DNA of 64,000 nucleotides from JAGVPT01 sp963717445 (GTDB lineage Bacteria > Bacteroidota > Ignavibacteria > UBA10030 > UBA8401), in contig OY970334.1 in NCBI GenBank assembly GCA_963717445.1, positions 1,674,001 through 1,738,000 of the forward strand, written 5' to 3'. Made by a program: the position numbers and the translations under genes. How positions within the stretch are numbered: position 1 is the stretch's first letter; each line of letters starts with the position of its first letter. Below are positions 25,592 to 33,841 of the stretch, piece by piece. The notes under the pieces are model-generated. The model worked only from the letters and a program-made list of their open reading frames with translations, was not told where the DNA came from and did no database searches.

Positions 25592-27178
25592 ATGAACACA
25601 TTTGCCGCTAACAATACGACCCTAGAGCGCCTGAAACACCGGATAAAGATTCTTGCCAGAGGTAAAGAGGAATACCTCCTGGCTCTTCTTCTCTTCATCG
25701 CTGCATGCACCGCGGGAATTGTGTTGCACCATTTTGACAAGTACGCTTTCTATTATTTCGGTGATGCAGTATCGCACATCATCAAAGCCCGCGAGTTCAC
25801 GGATTCCCAGCCCCATGAGATCCCGATCATCGGCACCGTATGGCTTCCCCTGCCGCATCTTCTTCTTCTTCCCTTTGCATCAATCGATTCCCTTTTCTAT
25901 TCGGGAATCGCAGGATCCTTCGTCGGAATTCCATGTCTCGTCGGGACCGGCGTACTCTTGTTTCTGCTCGTACGGAGCATTACCGGTTCTGCCCCCGCAG
26001 CATTCTTGATGGCGAGCCTGTACGGGCTCAACCCCAACGTCGTTTACATCTCCCTGACACCGATGGACGAACCAAGTCTCATTTTTCTTGTCACATTCGG
26101 CGGGTATGCATTATACCGATGGCTGCTTGACGAATCAGTGTTGTGGCTTTTTTTGTGCGCCGTCGCGGTGATGCTAGCAACCTTGTGCAGGTACGAAGCG
26201 TGGCCTCTCGCGGCTTTCGTATCGTGTGTAGGGATTTCGAAAGCCTCTTCCCGGTGGAGGGAATCACAAAAGCGGGAATCAATTCGGATCATCGCGGTCA
26301 CTGCAATCAGCCTCGCAGGCATTGCACTATGGTTCTTATCGCATCTCATCGTGTTTGGTAATCCGTTCGAATTTACGCGTGGAACATACTCTGTCCTTTC
26401 CACAGCCTATCGTGAATCGTCACAACATCTTCCGTTCAACATCGCGATAACATTCTGCCGGGCCATCCTCATCATCTTCGGACCGGTCCTCCTTATCGTT
26501 GCAGCAGCGGCATTCATCCCTCTCCGGCACATGAAAGCAGACCGTAAGACAGTGCTGCTTCTCGTATTTTTTATACTCCCGATGTTTTTTACACTCACAG
26601 CGGCCCTCACAGGTTACGTCGGGATTGATGAGTGGTGGTGGAACTGGAGATATGTGCTGACGTTCGGACTGTTTCTCGCCGTTGCCGGGGGAGCCGGCCT
26701 CGTAAAAATATTTAGTATTATGCCACTTGCCGTTGGACGGACTATCGTTGTAGCGTGCCTTCTTGCCGTACCCTTAGTCCAACTCACCATTCCGTCGATC
26801 GGCGTGGCTGTGTTCAAGGACGCAGCGAAATGTGTCGACAGCACTGTGCGGGATGCGATGGCCATAGGCGAACATCTTCCGGCTGCATACAGCGGCGGCT
26901 CCATCGGATTAATTACCAATGGAAATTATATTGTCAGGATCCAGATTTCCAGCACTCTGCCGTTGAAACAATTTCGCATAATTCATTTTTCCGCCGATCA
27001 GAAAATACAGGATTCGATGCTGTTTTCCGAACACTATCTTGTGATCCAAAAAAATGAAGCGCCCGAATCCAAACTGCTTGCTCCCGTATCCCCCGGAGAA
27101 CGCAACACGCTTATGGACAATTTTCAACTGCGTTTCGACAACACATCGTTCGCCCTGCTGGAACGCAAACCTCGCTGA
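25592..27178 (+). CDS. Membrane glycosyltransferase of the GT-C/PMT type
   Basis: This 528-residue protein has about ten membrane segments and a C-terminal soluble part. After the first helix an acidic loop YFGDAVSHIIKAREFTD corresponds to the catalytic Asp motif of GT-C enzymes of the PMT/ArnT group, which transfer sugars from polyprenyl-phosphate donors outside the inner membrane. Later signatures include LYGLNPNVVYISLTPMDEP and ATLCRYEAWPLA. The donor and acceptor are unknown. The ATG at 25592 follows an AGGTA ribosome site. It follows CE2 by 72 bases in the same direction and converges on the GH28 gene. It is probably a cell-envelope or glycoprotein gene rather than part of the degradation pathway. 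Confidence 0.7.
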   Translation: MNTFAANNTTLERLKHRIKILARGKEEYLLALLLFIAACTAGIVLHHFDKYAFYYFGDAVSHIIKAREFTDSQPHEIPIIGTVWLPLPHLLLLPFASIDSLFYSGIAGSFVGIPCLVGTGVLLFLLVRSITGSAPAAFLMASLYGLNPNVVYISLTPMDEPSLIFLVTFGGYALYRWLLDESVLWLFLCAVAVMLATLCRYEAWPLAAFVSCVGISKASSRWRESQKRESIRIIAVTAISLAGIALWFLSHLIVFGNPFEFTRGTYSVLSTAYRESSQHLPFNIAITFCRAILIIFGPVLLIVAAAAFIPLRHMKADRKTVLLLVFFILPMFFTLTAALTGYVGIDEWWWNWRYVLTFGLFLAVAGGAGLVKIFSIMPLAVGRTIVVACLLAVPLVQLTIPSIGVAVFKDAAKCVDSTVRDAMAIGEHLPAAYSGGSIGLITNGNYIVRIQISSTLPLKQFRIIHFSADQKIQDSMLFSEHYLVIQKNEAPESKLLAPVSPGERNTLMDNFQLRFDNTSFALLERKPR

Positions 27179-27225
27179 ATCCTGTTCGCAAGCTCTGTTC
27201 GGCAACGTTGTTGATTGAATCCCGC

Positions 27226-28773
27226 CTATCGTTCCTTAACATTTTCTTTCGAGACCGAAATATTCGCAGGGTTAATGACATAATCTCTTCCGTCGTGGAG
27301 CGATACAGAGAACGCTTTGGAATTTTTCGGAGCAGCGGTTCCATGAAACCCTATAATTCTTACCCCGTTGAAATTATTCACTTCGATGCCATTCGTAAAG
27401 TACGGCTCCTTCATCGCATCCCACGTCAGGTCGAAATCCTCGATCCGCAGGTTCTTGACATGCTGGGCGTAGAACCCCGGTATGTCGTGCGAGAAAAGGG
27501 ACAGCGTTGGATCCAGGACAGGCCGCAAGTCGAAATTTCCGCCGCTGACATCGTTGAGCTTGCCATCTGCAATGTGAAACCGCACGTCGGAAAACGATAC
27601 GTCTTCGATGACACTCTCCCCGGTGCCGTACACACATATTCCGGACTCCCCTTTGCACACGACATGATTGAATTTAATGTTCTTCATTTTCCCAAGCGGG
27701 ACATCCTTGGTCAGGCGGACTGAAGAAAGCTGAATCGGCTCACCGTTCCCCCACCAGTCGCCCGTAAAGAGATGAGTCTCGATGAGGATATTCGAGAAGA
27801 TGACGTTTTCAATCGAACCCTGATCTCGGACAAAGAGTCCGATTCCGCGATTTGAGTTTGTGATAATAATATTGCTGAACGTAAAATTGCGCATCGAGTT
27901 CTGGTCGAATCCGCCAATCCTGATTGCTGCCGAACGGGAAACCAGGGTACAATTCGTCACCGTGATATTTTCACATGTCCGTTTGAGAAGCTTGAACCCC
28001 GGCAAATCGAAGTGGTGATTATAGCCGGTGAGAACGATGCAATCGTCCCCCGTCCGGATATCGCAATCGGAGATGATCGCGTTGCTGCACGACGTTAAAT
28101 CCATCCCGTCGTTGTTCGGCACGAAAAGGTTGCCCCAGATTCGGAGCCCTGAAAGAATGATGCCGTCACAATCGGCTAAATGGAGAGTCCAGAATGGCGA
28201 GTTCGTGATCGAAACATCCCGGAGCGTGACTTTTCTGCAATCGGAAAAAATAATCATTTGAAATGGGCGGTCTTTCGGTACGAGCGGCCCATCGCCAAGC
28301 CCCTCAGAGACATGCCTGAATTGATCCCCCTGCCTTGTCCACATCACACCGGCGTGATCCATCTTCTTCGCACTGTCGAGCACCATGAAAGAATCCCCGT
28401 TCCCGTCAATTGTCCCGTGGCCGGTGATGGAAACATTTTCCGCATCCTGAGTAAACAGCAGGCCGACTCTTCTCCCGTTGAGCATGTAATCGATTACGTT
28501 GGGGCTCCCTTTCAGAACGGCTCCCCCTTCAAGATTCAGAGTGACGTTGGTGCGAAGCTGAAGAGTCCCGCTGAGGTAAACACCCGGAGGCACATACACT
28601 GTCCCCCCTCCCAGCTTCGCTGCCGAGTCGATCGCACGCTGAATCGTGCGGGTATTGAGCGTCGTACCATCTCCTACAGCGCCCAGATCGCGAATATCGA
28701 TCTGCCTCCCCTGCGCTCGACCGCAAATCAGGAAGGCGGCAAGGAAGAAGATCACCGAAGCAATTTTATTCAA
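27226..28773 (-). CDS. Secreted GH28-like polygalacturonase-type beta-helix protein
   Basis: The 515-residue protein has a signal peptide (ASVIFFLAAFLICGRAQG) and a pectin-enzyme start (IDIRDLGAVGDGTTLNTRTI, GGGTVYVPPGVYLSGT). The right-handed parallel helix carries GH28-type motifs: NNDGMDLTSC for the NTD motif and RTGDDCIVL for the DD pair. The usual GHG and RIK motifs are not obvious; the positions read SAAIRIGGFD and NRGIGLFVRD. It could therefore act on another galacturonan- or rhamnose-linked substrate or be a non-canonical member. The start codon appears to be TTG at 28773, as no ATG gives the complete signal peptide. It would work on pectic side material in plant cell walls. Confidence 0.78.
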   Translation of the reverse strand: MNKIASVIFFLAAFLICGRAQGRQIDIRDLGAVGDGTTLNTRTIQRAIDSAAKLGGGTVYVPPGVYLSGTLQLRTNVTLNLEGGAVLKGSPNVIDYMLNGRRVGLLFTQDAENVSITGHGTIDGNGDSFMVLDSAKKMDHAGVMWTRQGDQFRHVSEGLGDGPLVPKDRPFQMIIFSDCRKVTLRDVSITNSPFWTLHLADCDGIILSGLRIWGNLFVPNNDGMDLTSCSNAIISDCDIRTGDDCIVLTGYNHHFDLPGFKLLKRTCENITVTNCTLVSRSAAIRIGGFDQNSMRNFTFSNIIITNSNRGIGLFVRDQGSIENVIFSNILIETHLFTGDWWGNGEPIQLSSVRLTKDVPLGKMKNIKFNHVVCKGESGICVYGTGESVIEDVSFSDVRFHIADGKLNDVSGGNFDLRPVLDPTLSLFSHDIPGFYAQHVKNLRIEDFDLTWDAMKEPYFTNGIEVNNFNGVRIIGFHGTAAPKNSKAFSVSLHDGRDYVINPANISVSKENVKER

Positions 28774-29541
28774 CGTGTCAGTCCGATTTTTAAGAAATAA
28801 CTTTTAGGTTAGCCGGCTCAGGCTTGGATTTCTGAAGGCTCTTGACAAAATGCCTTCCATGCAAGGTTATCTAGAAGCTATCTCAAAAACGCTTGATTAT
28901 GTCCTTCTGAAGGAATACTGACAGATCATTGTCATTCTGAACCCCGTCGCTTTTCAGACGGGGTGAAGAATCCATGACAATGACATACCTTGACTCTACT
29001 AGGCTTCCATGTCATGGATGCTTCGCTCCGCTCAGCATGACATTTACGGCTGCTTTCTGCATGAAAACCATTTTTGAGATGGCTTCTAATAAAAGATACA
29101 CAATATTGTCCATGACCCTGGTTGTACAAACCATGATGTACGCAATCTGCACACTATCGTCATCCACTGCCCTGTAGAGTTGATGAGTCCACGGCGTCGA
29201 ATCAGAAATAAACATTGATCCGGTCTCAATAAATGCCGCAATTTTATCTTTCGTTTTCGCAATCGTAGAGATGATACGCAATTTTTTGGTGACAAACACA
29301 ACGCCGTCTCCTTTTGGTGTAAAGTCGAAGCGCGGGATGACAGAAGGAGTGAAAAGAATACGAGGCCGAGTATCGATATCCGATCAGAAGCTGTCCCAAA
29401 AAAACGTTGATCGTCAAAAACCGCTGCGCAATGATTTTCCAATTCATTCTCACCCGGCTTCTACTATTAAAGCGAGCCATGGTGCTCCTTCTTTAAGAGG
29501 GGCTGATTTTTGCCCCCTTCAAAGCAAACTTCTTAATGACC
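28774..29541. other. Intergenic region with a MITE-like inverted-repeat element and decayed coding DNA
   Basis: The stretch 28873-29087 is bounded by arms that are 16/17 complementary (AGAAGCTATCTCAAAAA and TTTTTGAGATGGCTTCT) and contains a perfect ACCCCGTC/GACGGGGT hairpin (28941-28964) plus a GTCATTCTGA/CAGCATGAC pair, a common dispersed-repeat design. Between 29090 and 29450 several overlapping minus-strand frames look partly protein-like (FTPKGDGVVFVTKKLR, then FIETGSMFISDSTPWTHQLY), possibly a decayed gene of unknown family. Confidence 0.5.
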
Positions 29542-30936
29542 TCATTTCTCCCCGCCCGTATTTAGCGAATCGACAACTCCAAGCCGCTTCATTTTTGCGG
29601 CATGGTCTCTGATGATGCCAATCGTGGAGATATCGGAAATAAAAATTGAATTGCGGCCTTGCGGCTCTTGCGGCGGGTCGCCGACAAACGGATCACCCTT
29701 CTTCCACATGAAATCGGCATTCTGCGCACGTCCTTCTCCTCCCCACCCCCAAAAATTCGACCCTGCCACCGGTGTGCCAGCCCGCGCAGAATCGTACAAT
29801 ATGGAAAAAATCTTCTTATAGTACCGGTCGCGTGCAGTTGTTGGAGTTCCTTGTTCATAGGCGCCTGAGTCCCGGCCCAAGCCGAACTCTTCCATCACCA
29901 TCGGTTTGTTCAACTCCCTCGCAAATTCAATATGTTGCGCAATGTAGTCGGTTGCTTTTTCGATGGACGGCGGAAGAGTCTCCTCAAATTTCTGCGGGTT
30001 GAACCATCCCCAATTGAGAGGCCAAAGATGAACGGTGAGATAATCGATATTCTTGGAGCGATGAGCCGTAAGGACGCACTCTGCAGATTGCAAGCTCCCG
30101 GCAAGCCCTTCGTTGCCGGAAGAAACCAAATGATTTGTATCCAGTGATTTTATGTACCCTGCCGTTCCGTCAATCCATCTATAATAATACGGAAGAACGT
30201 CCGGCGCCCCTGCTCCCCCCGTTCCCGGGCGGGGTTCGTTTGCCAATTGCCATGACATGATCGTTGGATCGTCGGAGTAAATTTTGCCGTCGACGGTGTT
30301 CCTGCGCGTGATGATGCTTTTTACGTACGAGCGGAAATATCCGTTTGCCCTTTCATTCTGGTAAAACGTAGCCGAGAAATTCATAAACTGACTCCAGCCG
30401 TCCACCTCCGGGTCGAGCGCGCGGACGGTATCGGCCCACGCGACATACTCGGACATTCCGCCCGACCATTCCCAATAATTTGTCAGATACAACACCGCTT
30501 TCATATTTCTTTTCGACATTTCCGCGAGAAGAAAATCGAGGCCTTCAAGAAGTGAATCGTTCACTTCGCCCGGCCTACGTACTATTGCGGGCTTTATGCT
30601 CAAAATTTTTTGGGATGTTTCCGAGCCTGCCAATATCCTGAGATTGTCCAGACCGATTGCATGCAAAGAATCGAGCTCACGCAGCAACCGGGGCCTGTCT
30701 CCCGTCTCTCCCGGAGATCCGATATAACAGCCGTACCAAAGATTTGTCCCGGCATAATAGTACGGTTTGCCGTTGTAGATAAAGTGTGTCCCTCTCACTC
30801 GCACAAAATCGTTTTGCTCGCTCTTAAAGAGAAATGTGGAGCATGAAGAAAAAACTACTGCAAGGAAAAGAAAAAGAAACCTTCTTCGTATCAAAGGTTG
30901 TTTTCTACATCCTATGTTGTCATGATCATGGTACAT
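29542..30936 (-). CDS. GH5 (subfamily 7-like) beta-mannanase lipoprotein
   Basis: This 464-residue protein has a lipoprotein signal (RRRFLFLFLAVVFSSCS; the Cys would be lipidated) and a GH5 TIM barrel close to subfamily 7 endo-beta-1,4-mannanases: FIYNGKPYYYAGTNLWYGCY, VLYLTNYWEWSGGMSEYV, acid Glu in SWQLANEPRPG, YLTVHLWPLNWGW and nucleophile Glu in MVMEEFGLGRD. It would cut mannan or glucomannan at the outer membrane or in the periplasm and complements the GH26 domain of 21647-23974. The longest frame starts at 30936, but TTG 30894, preceded by AGGATGTAGAAAACAACC, would begin right at the basic start of the signal peptide and is a good alternative. Confidence 0.87.
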   Translation of the reverse strand: MYHDHDNIGCRKQPLIRRRFLFLFLAVVFSSCSTFLFKSEQNDFVRVRGTHFIYNGKPYYYAGTNLWYGCYIGSPGETGDRPRLLRELDSLHAIGLDNLRILAGSETSQKILSIKPAIVRRPGEVNDSLLEGLDFLLAEMSKRNMKAVLYLTNYWEWSGGMSEYVAWADTVRALDPEVDGWSQFMNFSATFYQNERANGYFRSYVKSIITRRNTVDGKIYSDDPTIMSWQLANEPRPGTGGAGAPDVLPYYYRWIDGTAGYIKSLDTNHLVSSGNEGLAGSLQSAECVLTAHRSKNIDYLTVHLWPLNWGWFNPQKFEETLPPSIEKATDYIAQHIEFARELNKPMVMEEFGLGRDSGAYEQGTPTTARDRYYKKIFSILYDSARAGTPVAGSNFWGWGGEGRAQNADFMWKKGDPFVGDPPQEPQGRNSIFISDISTIGIIRDHAAKMKRLGVVDSLNTGGEK

Positions 30937-31461
30937 TGTCCACTGTATGACACAAATTATGCCAACGATAGATATCTTGCATCAAGAATTGACGCCAATG
31001 TTGAATCATTTCCGCTCCTTCTGTCCAATACGGCCGTGCCTTGCTATCATATTGATAAAGATTATTATAGTGATAAACAGAAATGATTTACGTATTTTGG
31101 ATTTTGTGATCGATACGCGCGCTACTGGTACCGTTCCCGATATCAAATCTTGTATTATAACCGCAAAGGACGCTAAGATCGCAAAGAAGTTTTTGTAAAA
31201 ATACTAAGAAATCCTTGCGTCCTTGGCGACCTTTGCGGTGAATTAGTTATTAAAAAATACAGTATTTGTTTTTGGAACCAGCACTAGACGCAAGAAATCC
31301 ACGAAGAATACGAAAAAACATGAATGTTTATACCCGACTGCGATAGTCGGTGGGTACTTTTTGAACAAATTTTCTCGTTAACAATTTGTAATCCATGCAA
31401 TTCGCGAACTTAGCGGATAATTCAAGGTTCTGCCTGACGTTAATGGCAGGATGGAAATCCA
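30937..31461. other. Intergenic region carrying one copy of a 157-base dispersed repeat
   Basis: The region separates divergent genes. It contains the repeat at 31131-31287, and a CCGACT-GCGAT-AGTCGG hairpin at about 31338-31354 followed by TGGGTACTTTTT, terminator-like on the plus strand. No coding sequence is supported. Confidence 0.6.
31131..31287. repeat. 157-base dispersed palindromic repeat, copy 1
   Basis: This stretch aligns over its full 157 bases with 57261-57417 at roughly 89 percent identity by eye. Its centre is an imperfect palindrome of GCAAAG-containing half units (CCGCAAAGGACGCTAAG against CCTTGGCGACCTTTGCGG), and the ends are AT-rich. It codes for nothing. Confidence 0.8.
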
Positions 31462-32781
31462 TTGAACATCATGGCTGATCAACCCATGCAAAAACCTCTA
31501 CAGGCAATCTTCTTTTTTTCTGTCGGCTCGATTGCCGGAGGCATCCTCATTCTTCATCTCCCTGCAGCACATCCGGTCGTAATCTTTGGAAGTGTGTTTA
31601 TTGCCGCATCCATAATGTACATGGCCATGGCGTGGACATTATTTCAAGTTAACGTGCCCGCAAAGGTTTTATTTTCTATCATTGCAGTTGCTTTACTGGT
31701 ACGGTTAAGTTTTATCACCGCCAGTCCGATCGGCTCGGAAGATGCTTACAGGTACATTTGGGACGGAAAAGTCGAAACGTCCGGAACGAATCCTTACCTC
31801 TACACGGCCCTCGATACCCGGCTGAATGTTCTTCATTCTCCGCTGCTGCCGGCAGCGATGAACCACGCCGATTTAAAAACAATCTATTTTCCGTTGAGCG
31901 AATGGATTTTCTATTCCTGCTATCAACTGAGCGGTGAGGCAATATGGGGATATAAGGCGATATTTCTGCTCGCCAAGATTGGAACGTTCGGAACTCTTTT
32001 TCTTCTTCTCTCCATGCTCAACGTGCCGCGGAAATTTATTTTGTTATACGCTGTATGCCCTCTCCCAATTTTTGAATTTGCCATCGATGCACACCTTGAT
32101 GCCGTCGGTTTGCCCCTCTTCCTCCTTGCATTGTTCTTCTACCTCAAGGAAAAGAACATCCTTTCATATGTCCTTCTCGGACTTTCAATGTCCATTAAGC
32201 CCGTGGGGTTGATTGTTCTCCCCGCCATACTCTTCTTGGAAAAAGGCTGGCGCAACAAACTGTGTGCCTTGGCAATCCCACTGTCGACGGTAGGCATTCA
32301 ATTTCTTCCCTACATTTTTACGTCAAATCCGTTTGAAACGTTGTTTACCTTCACAAAAGATTGGAGTTTTAACGGTGTGGTTTTTGAGACATTGAATTTA
32401 TATTTCCATAATAATCAGCCGTCGCGGCTCTGGTGTGCCGGGCTGCTGGGAATGGTGATCCTTCTGTTGAACTTCAAGAGTAAGAATTTTCTGGGGACAG
32501 TTTATTATTCACTCCTTCTGCTTATGCTGTTATCTCCTGTCGTCCATCCGTGGTATGTTGCATGGGTAACAGTTCTGGTGCCGGTCGTGCGGCGGTGGTC
32601 CGGAATTGCAATTGCCGCGGGAGTAAGCCTGACGAGTTTCACGGTAATGAATTACAAGCTGACCGGCGTATGGGAACAATACCCGATCGTTTTAGTGATA
32701 GAATACCTTCCGGTAATTCTGCTGATGGGGGTGGAATTACGGTATCGCTTTTTAAGAGGGGAAGAAACATCGGCGATATGA
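31462..32781 (+). CDS. Polytopic membrane glycosyltransferase (GT87/mannosyltransferase-like)
   Basis: This protein of about 439 residues is almost entirely hydrophobic, with ten or more membrane segments. The first long loop contains SEDAYRYIWDGKVETSGTNP, the acidic motif typical of GT-C polyprenyl-phosphate-dependent hexosyl/mannosyltransferases, and a later segment reads FAIDAHLDAVGLPLF and SMSIKPVGLIVLPAIL, as in GT87-like enzymes. It would transfer a sugar outside the inner membrane onto an envelope glycan or lipid; the exact acceptor is unknown. The start may be TTG 31462, which has AGGA about 10 bases upstream, or ATG 31471. A repeat/hairpin follows its stop. Confidence 0.72.
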   Translation: MNIMADQPMQKPLQAIFFFSVGSIAGGILILHLPAAHPVVIFGSVFIAASIMYMAMAWTLFQVNVPAKVLFSIIAVALLVRLSFITASPIGSEDAYRYIWDGKVETSGTNPYLYTALDTRLNVLHSPLLPAAMNHADLKTIYFPLSEWIFYSCYQLSGEAIWGYKAIFLLAKIGTFGTLFLLLSMLNVPRKFILLYAVCPLPIFEFAIDAHLDAVGLPLFLLALFFYLKEKNILSYVLLGLSMSIKPVGLIVLPAILFLEKGWRNKLCALAIPLSTVGIQFLPYIFTSNPFETLFTFTKDWSFNGVVFETLNLYFHNNQPSRLWCAGLLGMVILLLNFKSKNFLGTVYYSLLLLMLLSPVVHPWYVAWVTVLVPVVRRWSGIAIAAGVSLTSFTVMNYKLTGVWEQYPIVLVIEYLPVILLMGVELRYRFLRGEETSAI

Positions 32782-32801
32782 AGCCGGGATGCGATCCATC
32801 T

Positions 32802-32913
32802 CGTTCCCAGCCTCCCTCGCTGCCGCGGGACGGGCTGTTCAGGAATGTACTAGCATTGAAGCGGAGCTTCTGACGGGATTGCGTTCCCAATCTGTCCGAT
32901 TGGGAACGAGAGC
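32802..32913. repeat. GTTCCCAA-type intergenic hairpin repeat
   Basis: A perfect 11-base hairpin CGTTCCCAATC-TGTCC-GATTGGGAACG lies at 32882-32908, and CTCGTTCCC earlier at about 32800-32808 pairs with GGGAACGAG at its right end. This GTTCCCAA/TTGGGAAC design is a widely dispersed repeat style. It lies between two convergent genes and may stop transcription from both sides. Confidence 0.6.
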
Positions 32914-32947
32914 AACAGGTGTGGAAGTCGGTAACGATGCAGGCTGA

Positions 32948-33808
32948 TTATTCCTCCATTAATTTTCTCTTGCTCTCTTCTAATTGTTTAAGTTCAGTCC
33001 GGCCGAGCGATGGGAATTTTAATTTTAAGCCTTCCAGCGTTTGCACCACAACCTCCGAAATCACCAAGCGTGCAAACCACTTTTTATCCGCGGGGACGAC
33101 ATACCACGGCGCCTTACTCGTGCTCGTTTTTCTGATGACCTCCTGATAGCACTCCTGGTATTGATCCCAAAATCCTCTTTCTTTGATGTCTGCTCCGGAA
33201 AATTTCCAATTCTTCGACGTATCCTCAATCCGTTCAAGGAGACGTTTCTTTTGTTCGTCCTTCGATATATGAAGGAAAATTTTTATAATGACGGTTCCAT
33301 TCTCATATAAATATCTTTCAAAATCTTTTATTTGACGAAACCTCTGTTTCCAGATATCGCGGGTAACAAGCTCGTCGGGAATTTTTTGCGTTGTGATAAG
33401 GTCATGGACTTTTACGACAAGCAATTCCTCGTAATACGACCTATTGAAAATTCCGAATTGACCTCGCTGCGGCAGATTTTTGTGCGCCCTCCACAAATAG
33501 TCATGGTTTAATTCCTCAGCCGATGGTACTTTGAAGCTGTGCACTTCCGTGCCCTGCGGGTTGAGGCCCGTCATCACATGCTTGATAATGCCGTCTTTTC
33601 CCGCAGTGTCCATCGCTTGAATGATGATTAAGACGCTGTACCTGTCTTGCGCGTAAAACTTATCCTGCAGCTCCTGCATTTTAAGCATATTTTTTTGAAG
33701 ATATTTTTCGGCTTCTTGCTTCGATCGCATCTTGCCGGCGGAATCGGTTTTGATATTTGAGAGATGAAATTTCGATTTGCCGTCAACCGTGAACTCTGTA
33801 ATATTCAT
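32948..33808 (-). CDS. ppk2: Polyphosphate kinase 2 (PPK2) family protein
   Basis: This complete 286-residue protein has the P-loop kinase features of PPK2: Walker A-like IIQAMDTAGKDGIIKHV, the PPK2-specific EELNHDYLWRAHKNLP, Walker B/lid region FNRSYYEELLVVKVH, KIFLHISKDEQKKRLLERI and the C-terminal PWYVVPADKKWFARL. The family uses polyphosphate to phosphorylate AMP/ADP or GDP, or makes polyphosphate. The single domain and sequence style resemble class III/I enzymes, but the substrate is not decided. AGAGGAATTGTC precedes the ATG. It lies immediately downstream of the second GH94 gene on the same strand (33 bases), so co-transcription is likely; a link to phosphorolysis is only speculative. 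Confidence 0.88.
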   Translation of the reverse strand: MNITEFTVDGKSKFHLSNIKTDSAGKMRSKQEAEKYLQKNMLKMQELQDKFYAQDRYSVLIIIQAMDTAGKDGIIKHVMTGLNPQGTEVHSFKVPSAEELNHDYLWRAHKNLPQRGQFGIFNRSYYEELLVVKVHDLITTQKIPDELVTRDIWKQRFRQIKDFERYLYENGTVIIKIFLHISKDEQKKRLLERIEDTSKNWKFSGADIKERGFWDQYQECYQEVIRKTSTSKAPWYVVPADKKWFARLVISEVVVQTLEGLKLKFPSLGRTELKQLEESKRKLMEE

Positions 33809-33841
33809 GACAATTCCTCTAATGAATAAACGAGAATTTAG

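Noticed and set aside
27208..27723. Plus-strand frame of 171 codons beneath the GH28 gene
   Set aside because: Antisense shadow of a beta-helix coding region; no domain seen.
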